Part shown: piece by piece, positions 7,389 through 14,539 of the stretch
Layout: each line of letters begins with the position of its first letter
Position numbering within the stretch: the stretch's first letter is position 1
The notes under the pieces: model-generated
Told to the model about the DNA's origin: nothing
The model's database searches: none
The model's input: the letters and a program-made list of their open reading frames with translations, nothing else
NCBI GenBank assembly: GCA_031267075.1
Contig: JAIRZU010000068.1
Coordinates: 1 to 15,244, forward strand
Reading direction: 5' to 3'
DNA from: Holosporales bacterium
GTDB lineage: Bacteria; Pseudomonadota; Alphaproteobacteria; RUG11792
DNA length: 15,244 nucleotides
Made by a program: the position numbers and the translations under genes

Positions 7389-7694
7389 ATGGCCAAGAAG
7401 AGCTCCATTGAAAACAATCAAAAGAGGATGAGACTTGTGGGAAACAAGAAGGATACAAGGGCAAGGCTGAGAGCCGAGATAAGGAGATCAGATATCTCTT
7501 TTGAAGATCGGTTAGCTGCTGTTCATAAGCTCGCTGAGATGCCGCGGAATTCCTCGGCTGTGCGCATTAGGAATAGATGTGCATTGACTGGGCGTCCAAG
7601 AGGGTACTACAGGAAGTTTGGATTATCGAGAATCGCATTGAGGGAGCTTGCTTCGAATGGCATGTTGCCTGGTGTTGTGAAGGCTAGTTGGTGA
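7389..7694 (+). CDS. rpsN: 30S ribosomal protein S14, zinc-free form
   Basis: S14 is a small-subunit head protein. At 101 residues it is the long form, and the usual CxxC zinc knuckle is absent: the C-terminal block reads RNRCALTGRPRGYYRKFGLSRIALRELASNGMLPGVVKASW, with one Cys only. That is the C-minus type normal in Proteobacteria. AAGGAGGG at 7368-7375 is the likely binding site, with a rather long 13-base spacing to the ATG. The 24-base gap after rplE is the second largest between genes in the cluster. Confidence 0.97.
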   Translation: MAKKSSIENNQKRMRLVGNKKDTRARLRAEIRRSDISFEDRLAAVHKLAEMPRNSSAVRIRNRCALTGRPRGYYRKFGLSRIALRELASNGMLPGVVKASW

Positions 7695-7701
7695 GGCTGA
7701 T

Positions 7702-8103
7702 ATGAGTTTAGTTGATTCAGTTAGCGATCTGGTAACGAGAATTAGGAATGCCCAAATGGCGAATAAGCACACGGTGTCTTGTCCTCGGTTTAAGCATGGG
7801 GAAGCCATAGTGAAGGTACTACGTGATGAGGGATACATCAGAGGGTATACCGTTGTTGAGAAGCAAGGAGTCTGCTACAAGACCATTGAGATAGAGCTGA
7901 AGTACTTCAACGGCAAGCCTGTCATTTCTGAGATCAAGAGAATCTCGACTCCTGGGCGAAGAGTTTACTCCTCGATAAAAGATCTGCCACTCGTTCGAAA
8001 TGGGCTCGGCATAAATATAATCTCAACTAGCCAAGGAGTGATGTCTGATGTTGAAGCAAGGAAGCTCTCCGTTGGTGGAGAGGTTATTTGCTCGGTGTTC
8101 TAA
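7702..8103 (+). CDS. rpsH: 30S ribosomal protein S8
   Basis: S8 binds helix 21 of 16S rRNA and represses the spc operon in E. coli. The 133 residues start MSLVDSVSDLVTRIRNAQMANK and contain IKRISTPGRRVYSS and the family-defining STSQGVMSDVEARKLSVGGEVIC. The protein ends in VF where most homologues end in VW. It starts seven bases after the rpsN stop. Whether it autoregulates here is unknown, since the usual mRNA target junction is compacted away. Confidence 0.97.
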   Translation: MSLVDSVSDLVTRIRNAQMANKHTVSCPRFKHGEAIVKVLRDEGYIRGYTVVEKQGVCYKTIEIELKYFNGKPVISEIKRISTPGRRVYSSIKDLPLVRNGLGINIISTSQGVMSDVEARKLSVGGEVICSVF

Positions 8104-8114
8104 GGAGAGTTTGT

Positions 8115-8648
8115 ATGTCTAGAGTGGGAAAGCACAAGATCGATATCCCGGCCGGAATAAGCGTCGCCATTGATGGTAATACGCTGAACATCAAGAAGGG
8201 GGAGCTGGAGCAAGCTTATGAGGTTCCGCAATGCATCGTCGTGAATGTCTCAAATGATAGCATCTCCTTTGCACCGACGAATGGAGAGAAATCTACAAGG
8301 GCTCTCTGGGGTACGTCTCAGAGGAATGTCGGGAATATAATTCGTGGCCTTTCCGATGGATTCAAGGTTGAGTTGGAGATGGTCGGTGTCGGCTACAGAG
8401 CAGCAGTGACCGAGAAAAAGTTAGTGATGCAGCTTGGGTTTAGCCACGATGTCGAGTATAATATACCAGATGATATTTCGATAGCATGCCCTAAGCCTAC
8501 CGTGATGGTGATAAGTGGATACTCGAAGAAGCGAGTTGGTGACGTGGCTGCACTGCTGAAGAAGTACAGGAAGCCAGAGCCATACAAGGGGAGAGGCATC
8601 ATGAAGTCCGGTGAATTCGTCTATAGAAAAGATGGAAAGAGGAGGTAG
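8115..8648 (+). CDS. rplF: 50S ribosomal protein L6
   Basis: L6 sits near the factor-binding site of the large subunit. The ATG at 8115, with AAGGAG at 8102-8107, gives the standard N-terminus MSRVGKHKIDIPAGISVAIDG. An in-frame start at 8088 would extend back into rpsH without homology. The 177 residues contain two similar domains and the C-terminal signature KKRVGDVAALLKKYRKPEPYKGRGI. The gap to rpsH is 11 bases. Confidence 0.97.
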   Translation: MSRVGKHKIDIPAGISVAIDGNTLNIKKGELEQAYEVPQCIVVNVSNDSISFAPTNGEKSTRALWGTSQRNVGNIIRGLSDGFKVELEMVGVGYRAAVTEKKLVMQLGFSHDVEYNIPDDISIACPKPTVMVISGYSKKRVGDVAALLKKYRKPEPYKGRGIMKSGEFVYRKDGKRR

Positions 8649-8650
8649 TT

Positions 8651-9013
8651 ATGAAGACGTCGTGTGAGCTGAGAGAGATCCGCAAAAGGAGGCAGCGCTA
8701 CAAGATTTCCAGAGTGTCATCTGGGAAGTGCAGGTTGCTGATTCACAGAACCAACAATAACATGTATGCTCAGGTGCTCGATGCTACCGGTAAGAACACT
8801 GTAGCTAGTGTTTCCACTCTGTCAAAGGATGTCAAGGGAGCCGTGAAGAACGGCGGGAATAAGGAGGCCGCAGCCTGCGTCGGTAAAATGATTGCGCTTG
8901 CTGCGAAGAGCAAAAATGTCGTAGAAGTCGTGTTCGATAGGTCTGGATTTTTGTACCACGGAAGGGTCAAGATCCTGGCTGAAAGTGCACGCGAAAATGG
9001 ACTTGTTTTTTAG
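8651..9013 (+). CDS. rplR: 50S ribosomal protein L18
   Basis: L18 binds 5S rRNA and brings it to the central protuberance with L5. The 120-residue product has a basic N-terminus (EIRKRRQRYKIS), the IHRTNNNMYAQVLD segment, and the conserved C-terminal half VVEVVFDRSGFLYHGRVKILAESARENGL. The binding site GGAGGT at 8641-8646 overlaps the rplF stop. Confidence 0.97.
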   Translation: MKTSCELREIRKRRQRYKISRVSSGKCRLLIHRTNNNMYAQVLDATGKNTVASVSTLSKDVKGAVKNGGNKEAAACVGKMIALAAKSKNVVEVVFDRSGFLYHGRVKILAESARENGLVF

Positions 9014-9022
9014 GGTGTTGTA

Positions 9023-9613
9023 GTGGCTAGAGAGAACGATAGAAAAAGACAAAACGAATCTCATGAGCAGCTGCAGACGATAGAGAAGCTTGTGAGCGTA
9101 AGGCGCGTAACGAGAGTTGTCAAGGGCGGTAAGAATATGCGCTTCTCTGCCTTGGTCGTCGTTGGAGACGGAAGAGGGCAGGTTGGTTACGCTTCAGCTA
9201 AGGCACGTGAAGTTCCTGATGCAGTGAAGAAAGCATCTGAGAAAGCAAGAAAGAGAATGATGAGAGTTTCACTAAAGGAAGGGCGGACGATTAGGCATGA
9301 TGTGTCTGCTAGGGTAGGAGCTGGTATGGTCTTCCTAAGAACGGCTCCTGCTGGAACTGGAGTGATTGCCGGCGGCTCAATGAGAGCTGTGTTCGAAGCA
9401 CTGGGTGTGCAGGATATAGTAAGCAAGTCCGTTGGATCTGCGAACTATCATAATGTTGTGAGGGCCACATTTACTGCCCTTCGTAAAGTTGTATCGCCGA
9501 GACACATAGCTGCCAAGCTTGGTAAGAAATTACCAGAGATCTTGGAGAGACGCTCTCGTGCACAGAATGCCGAAAATAGCAATGGTACCGAAAAACAGGG
9601 GCTTGAAAAATAA
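9023..9613 (+). CDS. rpsE: 30S ribosomal protein S5
   Basis: S5 helps control decoding accuracy and mRNA unwinding at the entry channel. Translation starts at GTG 9023 (MARENDRKRQNESHEQLQ), with AGGG at 9012-9015 overlapping the rplR stop. The dsRBD-like N-domain carries LVSVRRVTRVVKGGKNMRFS and VVGDGRGQVGYASAKAREVP. The second domain holds PAGTGVIAGGSMRAVFEALGV. A polar C-terminal tail of roughly 20 residues (RRSRAQNAENSNGTEKQGLE) ends the 196-residue protein and looks unstructured. The stop and the rpmD start share one base (TAATG). Confidence 0.98.
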   Translation: MARENDRKRQNESHEQLQTIEKLVSVRRVTRVVKGGKNMRFSALVVVGDGRGQVGYASAKAREVPDAVKKASEKARKRMMRVSLKEGRTIRHDVSARVGAGMVFLRTAPAGTGVIAGGSMRAVFEALGVQDIVSKSVGSANYHNVVRATFTALRKVVSPRHIAAKLGKKLPEILERRSRAQNAENSNGTEKQGLEK

Positions 9614-9801
9614 TGGCTAAAAGTAACGAGAAGACGGTGAGGATCAGGCAGACTGGAAGCCAGATTAGACGTGATAAGAAACAGGCGCTGTACCTGAAAT
9701 CGCTAGGCCTAAGGGGGATCGGTTCAGAGAAGGTACTTGAGCGGACCCACTCAGTTCTTGAGCTTATCAAGAAGGTTCGTCATATGATTAAGATTGTGTA
9801 G
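9613..9801 (+). CDS. rpmD: 50S ribosomal protein L30
   Basis: L30 is a small large-subunit protein. The 62 residues match the bacterial short form, with VRIRQTGSQIRRDKKQALYLKSLGLRGIG and a C-terminal ELIKKVRHMIKIV. Its position between rpsE and rplO is canonical. Translation is probably coupled to rpsE through the TAATG junction. Some reduced genomes drop this gene, but it appears intact here. Confidence 0.95.
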   Translation: MAKSNEKTVRIRQTGSQIRRDKKQALYLKSLGLRGIGSEKVLERTHSVLELIKKVRHMIKIV

Positions 9802-9811
9802 GTGGTGCGTT

Positions 9812-10279
9812 ATGGCTAGCGAGTTTAAATTAAATAGCATAAGAGATAATAAGGGCGCCAACCAGAAAGCTAAACTGCTTGGGCGTGGAATCGGATCTGG
9901 ATTGGGTAAGACTTCCGGAAGGGGAGGGAAGGGCCAAACTGCCAGATCTGGTGTTAGCCTAAATGGATTTGAAGGAGGCCAGACGCCTATTTACAGGAGA
10001 CTCCCGAAGAGGGGGTTTGTTAATTTCGGAAGGGCTAAGTTGTATGAGTTGGATTTCTTCAAAATCTCCAGGATCTTGAAGAAGGGCTTGGTGAAGGAGG
10101 GAGAGGCAATCAACAGAGAACTCCTAGTGAAGATAAGATACATGCCAGCCGCAGCCGATGGAATCTCTCTGATCGCCAATGGCGAGATTGATGTTGCGGT
10201 TAATGTTTGCGTTACCCGTTCCAGTGCCAAAGCAAAGGAAATGCTTGAGAAGGCAGGTGGAACGTTGGTGCTAGAGTAA
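9812..10279 (+). CDS. rplO: 50S ribosomal protein L15
   Basis: L15 is a late-assembly large-subunit protein. The ATG at 9812 gives MASEFKLNSIRDNKGANQKAK. In-frame codons upstream overlap rpmD and are not needed. The 155-residue product has the glycine-rich GRGIGSGLGKTSGRGGKGQTARSG region, the GFEGGQTPIYRRLPKRGF motif, and a C-terminal domain ending EMLEKAGGTLVLE. The start codon follows rpmD by 10 bases. Confidence 0.97.
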   Translation: MASEFKLNSIRDNKGANQKAKLLGRGIGSGLGKTSGRGGKGQTARSGVSLNGFEGGQTPIYRRLPKRGFVNFGRAKLYELDFFKISRILKKGLVKEGEAINRELLVKIRYMPAAADGISLIANGEIDVAVNVCVTRSSAKAKEMLEKAGGTLVLE

Positions 10280-10291
10280 GGTTGAAAGCAG

Positions 10292-11635
10292 ATGGCATCT
10301 CCAATAGAACAGTTAGCAAAGAACTTCAGCCTCTCCTCATTTAAGAAGGCTAACGACCTGAAGAAGCGGATCTGGTTTACGGTCATCGTCCTGATCATCT
10401 ACAGGCTCGGTACGTACATCCCTCTTCCAAACATCAACCCCGCTGTCGTGGCGGAATTCACAAAAAGCCACGCAGGTGGTTTGTTCGGAATCCTGGATAT
10501 GTTCTCTGGTGGTGCGATAGGGCGTATGACGGTCTTCTCGTTAAACATTATGCCGTATATTTCTGCCAGCATCATAGTGCAGCTCCTGACGTCTATGTCT
10601 CCTCAGCTGGAGGCGATGAAGAAAGAAGGGGAGGCTGGCAAGAGGAAGATCAACCAGTATACGAGATATGGCACAGTTACGTTAGCGCTCGTACAGGGGT
10701 ATGGTATCGCAGTCGGATTAGAGCGCATGATGGGGCATTCAGGGAGTGCAGTCCTAGACCCAGGAATGGTGTTCAGGTTTTCTACGATGACAAGCCTCAC
10801 CGGGGGGACGATGTTCATAATGTGGCTTGGTGAGCAGATATCATCCAGGGGCATCGGGAATGGATCATCGATCATAATATATTCTGGTATAGTCGCTAAC
10901 CTCCCATCGGCCCTGTTCAACACGTTTGCTATGGGAAAACAGGGAGCGCTTTCGGTTATGTCTCTCTTCATTCTCCTGGTGTTGATCGTCGGCATAATCG
11001 CATTCATAGTCTTTATGGAGAAGGCTAACAGGAAGATTCCAATTCAGTACCCCAAGAGACAGACGATGGCTGGTATGCCAGCGCACCAACAGAACACGCA
11101 CCTGCCGCTGAAGCTGAACAATGCCGGAGTCATCCCTCCCATCTTCGCTTCCTCGATACTGTTGTTGCCGATGACGGTTGCCGGGTTTACGGACGTTGAT
11201 CCGGAGTCAATCCTCGGGATCATATCGAGAACTTTCAGCCATGGGCAGCCGCTGTATATGGTATGCTATGTGGGGGCTATCGTGTTTTTCGCATTCTTCT
11301 ATACGGCGTTGATGTTTAATCCAAAAGACACAGCTGACAACCTGAAGAAGTCTGGCAGCTATATCCCGGGGATACGTCCAGGGGAATCTACCTCCAATTA
11401 CATCGAAGCGATCCTTACGAAGCTGACATTGATTGGAGCGATATATCTGTGCTTCATATGCATGCTGCCGGAGATCTTGCTGTCTCAGATATCGCTGCCG
11501 TTTTACTTTGGTGGCACCAGCCTTCTGATCGTTGTCAATGTATCAATTGACACGGTTGCGCAGTTCCAATCTCATATGATTGCGCAGCAGTACGAGGGGC
11601 TGTTTAAGAGGGGAAGAGCGAAGGGATTGATATAG
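10292..11635 (+). CDS. secY: Protein translocase subunit SecY
   Basis: SecY is the inner-membrane channel through which Sec substrates, including lipoproteins such as the BamE homologue encoded downstream, are exported or inserted. The 447 residues show ten hydrophobic segments. TM1 lies around 27-44 (IWFTVIVLIIYRLG), followed by YIPLPNINP. Diagnostic cytosolic motifs are EQISSRGIGNG (181-191), EKANRKIPIQYPKR (243-256) and LPLKLNNAGVIPPIFASS (271-288). The tail reads GLFKRGRAKGLI. The gene follows rplO by 12 bases and precedes adk by two. Confidence 0.98.
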   Translation: MASPIEQLAKNFSLSSFKKANDLKKRIWFTVIVLIIYRLGTYIPLPNINPAVVAEFTKSHAGGLFGILDMFSGGAIGRMTVFSLNIMPYISASIIVQLLTSMSPQLEAMKKEGEAGKRKINQYTRYGTVTLALVQGYGIAVGLERMMGHSGSAVLDPGMVFRFSTMTSLTGGTMFIMWLGEQISSRGIGNGSSIIIYSGIVANLPSALFNTFAMGKQGALSVMSLFILLVLIVGIIAFIVFMEKANRKIPIQYPKRQTMAGMPAHQQNTHLPLKLNNAGVIPPIFASSILLLPMTVAGFTDVDPESILGIISRTFSHGQPLYMVCYVGAIVFFAFFYTALMFNPKDTADNLKKSGSYIPGIRPGESTSNYIEAILTKLTLIGAIYLCFICMLPEILLSQISLPFYFGGTSLLIVVNVSIDTVAQFQSHMIAQQYEGLFKRGRAKGLI

Positions 11636-11637
11636 CA

Positions 11638-12315
11638 ATGGAGAATTTGTGGGTCGTACTTCTAGGAGCTCCAGGATGTGGCAAGGGAACCCAGTCTGAA
11701 TTTTTGATTAAGGATTTTGGGTTCTCAGTTATATCGGTTGGTGAGGTACTTAGGACTAGAAGGAATGAGCTTGTTCCCGGTGGTAACAGGACGGTAGGGG
11801 AAGTGCTAGATGCTGGGGATCTCCTACCTGATTCAGTTATCTTGAAGTTAGTGGAAAGTGAGCTTGATGACTTTAGTGCAGAGGCAAGGAAGAATGTATT
11901 GTTTGATGGGGTGCCGAGAACGATAGGGCAGGCCGATGGCTTAGCCACAATGGCCGCTGGATTTGGCCGGAAGATCGATCTAGTTTTGAGTTTCTCGATC
12001 GACGATAATGTAGTGATCAAGCGGATTCTTGGTAGATATAGCTGTGCGAAATGTGGTAAAGTGTTCAACGATTTCTTCTTACGTCCTGATGTGGAAGGCG
12101 TATGCGATGCTTGCGGCTGCACGGAGTTCGACAGGAGAACCGACGATAATGAGGTTGCTTTGAAGCATAGATTGTGTGGGTATCACGAGAAGACAGGGCC
12201 GCTAGTGGATTTCTACTCTGGCGTTGGCATCCTGCGTAGCGTTGATGCTGGTTGTGATTTTGAGTGCGTCAAGGGCGCGATATATGGTATCTTAAATGAG
12301 AAGGAGGTGGGGTAG
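11638..12315 (+). CDS. adk: Adenylate kinase, zinc-LID type, with altered AMP-site residues
   Basis: Adenylate kinase interconverts ATP + AMP and 2 ADP in the cytoplasm. The 225-residue product has the P-loop GAPGCGKGTQ (10-19), the LID GRYSCAKCG with four zinc-type cysteines C136, C139, C156 and C159, and RRTDDNEVALKHRL with the LID arginines. AMP-site motifs are altered: SVGEVLR (33-39) replaces the usual STGDMLR, and DGVPRT (90-95) replaces DGFPRT. The P-loop Lys and the conserved Arg residues are kept, so it is probably active. The LID (FFLRPDVEGVCDACG) closely resembles the Rickettsia form as I recall it. Placement between secY and rpsM is typical of alphaproteobacteria. Confidence 0.97.
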   Translation: MENLWVVLLGAPGCGKGTQSEFLIKDFGFSVISVGEVLRTRRNELVPGGNRTVGEVLDAGDLLPDSVILKLVESELDDFSAEARKNVLFDGVPRTIGQADGLATMAAGFGRKIDLVLSFSIDDNVVIKRILGRYSCAKCGKVFNDFFLRPDVEGVCDACGCTEFDRRTDDNEVALKHRLCGYHEKTGPLVDFYSGVGILRSVDAGCDFECVKGAIYGILNEKEVG

Positions 12316-12692
12316 TGGCTCGTATTGCAGGTGTTAACATACCGACTCAGAAGAGGGTCGTGATTGGGTTGACATACATATATGGGATCGGTTCATACAA
12401 TGCCAGTGAGATAGTCAGGAAGGCAGGTATCCCAAATGAAAAGCGCGTGTTCGATCTGACTGATGCTGAGGTGCTGAAGATCAGAGAGATCATCGACAGC
12501 GACTATAAGGTTGAAGGCGATCTTAGAAGAGAGATATCCCTGAACATCAAGAGGGTTACTGACCTTGGATGCTACAGAGGACTGAGGCACAGAAAAGGGC
12601 TTCCAGTACGTGGACAGAGAACTCACACGAATGCTAGAACTAGGAAGGGGAAGGCCGTTCCGATCGCTGGCAAGAAGATGGTAACTAGGTAG
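12315..12692 (+). CDS. rpsM: 30S ribosomal protein S13
   Basis: S13 bridges the subunits and contacts P-site tRNA through its tail. The GTG start at 12315 shares its G with the adk TAG stop (TAGTG), and AAGGAGGTGG at 12301-12310 is an excellent binding site. The 125 residues include MARIAGVNIPTQKRV, the LTYIYGIGSYNA helix-hairpin segment and the C-terminal RHRKGLPVRGQRTHTNARTRKG block. The overlap leaves no room for the S4-binding pseudoknot leader used by E. coli, in keeping with the absence of rpsD from this cluster. Confidence 0.98.
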   Translation: MARIAGVNIPTQKRVVIGLTYIYGIGSYNASEIVRKAGIPNEKRVFDLTDAEVLKIREIIDSDYKVEGDLRREISLNIKRVTDLGCYRGLRHRKGLPVRGQRTHTNARTRKGKAVPIAGKKMVTR

Positions 12693-12703
12693 TAGGGAGC
12701 ATT

Positions 12704-13096
12704 ATGGCACAGAAGACTGTTGGGAAGGCAAAGAGGAAGGAACGTAAGAATATCATCAATGCCGTTGCGCACATCAATGCCACGTTTAATAATACGATAG
12801 TTACTATCACGGATGAAGCTGGTGGTACGATCGCGTTTGGCTCTGGTGGCATCGTTGGATTTAAGGGCTCTCGCAAATCCACACCTTATGCAGCACAGCT
12901 TGCCGCTGAGGATGCCGCGAAGAAGGCAGCTGAGTGTGGCGTCAGAAGTGTGAGGGTAATTATTAAAGGTCCTGGAGCGGGAAGGGAAACAGCTATAAGA
13001 TCGTTGCAGTCAGCTGGTTTCACTATTACGTCAATCACTGATGTAACCCCGCTTCCGCATAATGGGTGTCGGCCTCCAAAGGCTCGAAGGAACTAG
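12704..13096 (+). CDS. rpsK: 30S ribosomal protein S11
   Basis: S11 forms part of the platform at the mRNA exit. The 130-residue product has NAVAHINATFNNTIVTITD, VGFKGSRKSTPYAAQLAAE, the GPGAGRETAIRSL motif and the C-terminal TPLPHNGCRPPKARRN. The final residues depart slightly from the common PPKRRRV. TAGGGAG at 12693-12699 is the binding site, directly after the rpsM stop. Confidence 0.98.
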   Translation: MAQKTVGKAKRKERKNIINAVAHINATFNNTIVTITDEAGGTIAFGSGGIVGFKGSRKSTPYAAQLAAEDAAKKAAECGVRSVRVIIKGPGAGRETAIRSLQSAGFTITSITDVTPLPHNGCRPPKARRN

Positions 13097-13106
13097 CATT
13101 TGAATT

Positions 13107-13110
13107 GGAG
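13107..13110 (+). promoter_or_regulatory. Shine-Dalgarno deciding the rpoA GTG start
   Basis: GGAG ends eight bases before the GTG at 13119 and supports that codon as the rpoA start. The last G of this site is itself the first base of an in-frame GTG at 13110, which would then have no binding site of its own. Confidence 0.6.
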
Positions 13111-13118
13111 TGTTTCGC

Positions 13119-14129
13119 GTGAACGTCTGTAGTAAGTTGATAATGCCCGGTAGGGTTGATGTACGATATTCTGATCCTAAGTTGAGAGATGCATTGATTG
13201 TCATAGACCCACTTGAAAGAGGGTTTGGAATGACGCTTGGGAATTCATTGAGAAGGGTATTGCTCTCCTCAATCGAAGGCTCCGCTATTACAGCTGTAAA
13301 AATAGATGGTGTAGCACATGAGTTTTCAACCATCCCAGGTGTACGTGAAGATGTAGCGGAGATTATCCTGAACCTGAAGTCACTGCGGCTTAAGCTTCAC
13401 TCAGACCGTCAGAGGCATGTGAGGGTGAATGTGAATGGGGCTAGAGTTGTGTGCGCTAAGGATATTGAAGCTACGAGTGATATAGAGATCATGGATCCTG
13501 ATCATGTGATATGTACGGCTGGCCCCGGTACTGAGCTGCGTATGGAGCTGACAGTGGAGAATGGCAGAGGCTATGCACTGGCAGCACACCAGGTTGAGCA
13601 GCGCGTGATAGGCTGCATTCCGATCGATGCGATATTCAGTCCTGTTGAGTTAGTGAGCTATGAGGTTGAGCAGACTAGGGTAGGGCAGAGGACAGACTAC
13701 GACAAACTACTTCTGCGTATTAGGACAGATGGCTCCATTCGTCCAGATGATGCCCTGGCCCAGGCCAGTGCGATACTGAGAGGGCATTTCTCAATGCTCG
13801 TTGATTATGATGAGGTCGCTGTTCATGATGCAGCTCAGGATGGTGAAGATCTGCCATTCAACAAGAACCTCCTAAGAAAGGTGGATGAGCTTGAGCTTTC
13901 CGTGAGGTCTGCGAATTGCCTGAAGAATGAGAATATTTTCTACATAGGAGATTTGATTCAGCGCACGGAAACTGATATGCTCAGAACTCCGAACTTCGGT
14001 AGGAAGTCGCTGAATGAGATCAAGTCCTTGCTTGAGGAGATGGGGTTGACATTCGGTATGGTCGTACCTGATTGGCCACCAGAAAGTTTGGATGAGTTGT
14101 CCAGGAAGCTGGATGAGCAGTATAATTAG
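13119..14129 (+). CDS. rpoA: DNA-directed RNA polymerase subunit alpha
   Basis: The alpha subunit nucleates RNA polymerase assembly and binds UP elements and activators. From GTG 13119 the protein has 336 residues: MNVCSKLIMPGRVDV, then the dimerisation/assembly domain with PLERGFGMTLGNSLRRVLLSS (31-51) and IPGVREDVAEI. The C-terminal domain starts near 255, with VRSANCLKNENIFYIGDL (Arg263 corresponds to E. coli Arg265), TPNFGRKSLNEIK and the alphaproteobacterial tail VPDWPPESLDEL. Starts at 13110 (GTG) or 13143 (ATG) are possible. The latter would cut the conserved segment KLIMPGRV. The 22-base gap after rpsK is among the larger ones here. Confidence 0.96.
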   Translation: MNVCSKLIMPGRVDVRYSDPKLRDALIVIDPLERGFGMTLGNSLRRVLLSSIEGSAITAVKIDGVAHEFSTIPGVREDVAEIILNLKSLRLKLHSDRQRHVRVNVNGARVVCAKDIEATSDIEIMDPDHVICTAGPGTELRMELTVENGRGYALAAHQVEQRVIGCIPIDAIFSPVELVSYEVEQTRVGQRTDYDKLLLRIRTDGSIRPDDALAQASAILRGHFSMLVDYDEVAVHDAAQDGEDLPFNKNLLRKVDELELSVRSANCLKNENIFYIGDLIQRTETDMLRTPNFGRKSLNEIKSLLEEMGLTFGMVVPDWPPESLDELSRKLDEQYN

Positions 14130-14146
14130 TTGTTGGAGAGAGCGTC

Positions 14147-14539
14147 ATGAGACATGGGTACGCACAGCGAAAACTGAACAGAACGAGTTCGCATAGGAAG
14201 GCTATGTTTAAGGCGATGGCATGCTCCCTGCTGAGGCATGAGCAGATAAAGACTACTCTGCCGAAAGCCAAGGAGCTGCGTCCGATTGTGGAGAAGCTCA
14301 TTACCATGGCGAAGAAGGGAACTCTCAGTGCTAACAGGATTCTGATATCTAGGCTCCAGAGCAACGAGGTCGTGAAGAAGCTCGTTAATGAGATTGTTCC
14401 ACGGTATGCCGATAGACATGGCGGTTATATCAGGATAATGAAAGCCGGCTTCAGGTATGGTGATGCAGCACCGATGGCAGTGATAGAGCTTGTCGGACGT
14501 GATTCTGGAGATGCTCCAGCTGGAGAGTTAGTTGCATGA
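14147..14539 (+). CDS. rplQ: 50S ribosomal protein L17
   Basis: L17 is the usual last gene of the alpha operon and sits near the tunnel exit. The 130-residue product starts MRHGYAQRKLNRTSSHRKAMFKAMACSLL and carries the family blocks TTLPKAKELRPIVEKLITMAK and GFRYGDAAPMAVIELVGRD. The binding site GGAGAG is at 14135-14140. Its stop overlaps the bamE start by four bases, so the transcript clearly does not end here. Confidence 0.98.
   Translation: MRHGYAQRKLNRTSSHRKAMFKAMACSLLRHEQIKTTLPKAKELRPIVEKLITMAKKGTLSANRILISRLQSNEVVKKLVNEIVPRYADRHGGYIRIMKAGFRYGDAAPMAVIELVGRDSGDAPAGELVA

Noticed and set aside
11604..12122. A 172-codon minus-strand open frame opposite adk
   Set aside because: It is antisense to the conserved P-loop and LID of adk, with a Ser/Thr/Pro-rich translation typical of shadow frames.
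11636..12315. adk as a horizontally acquired insert between secY and rpsM
   Set aside because: adk in this place is normal for alphaproteobacteria, its codon use resembles its neighbours, and its LID resembles Rickettsia sequences.
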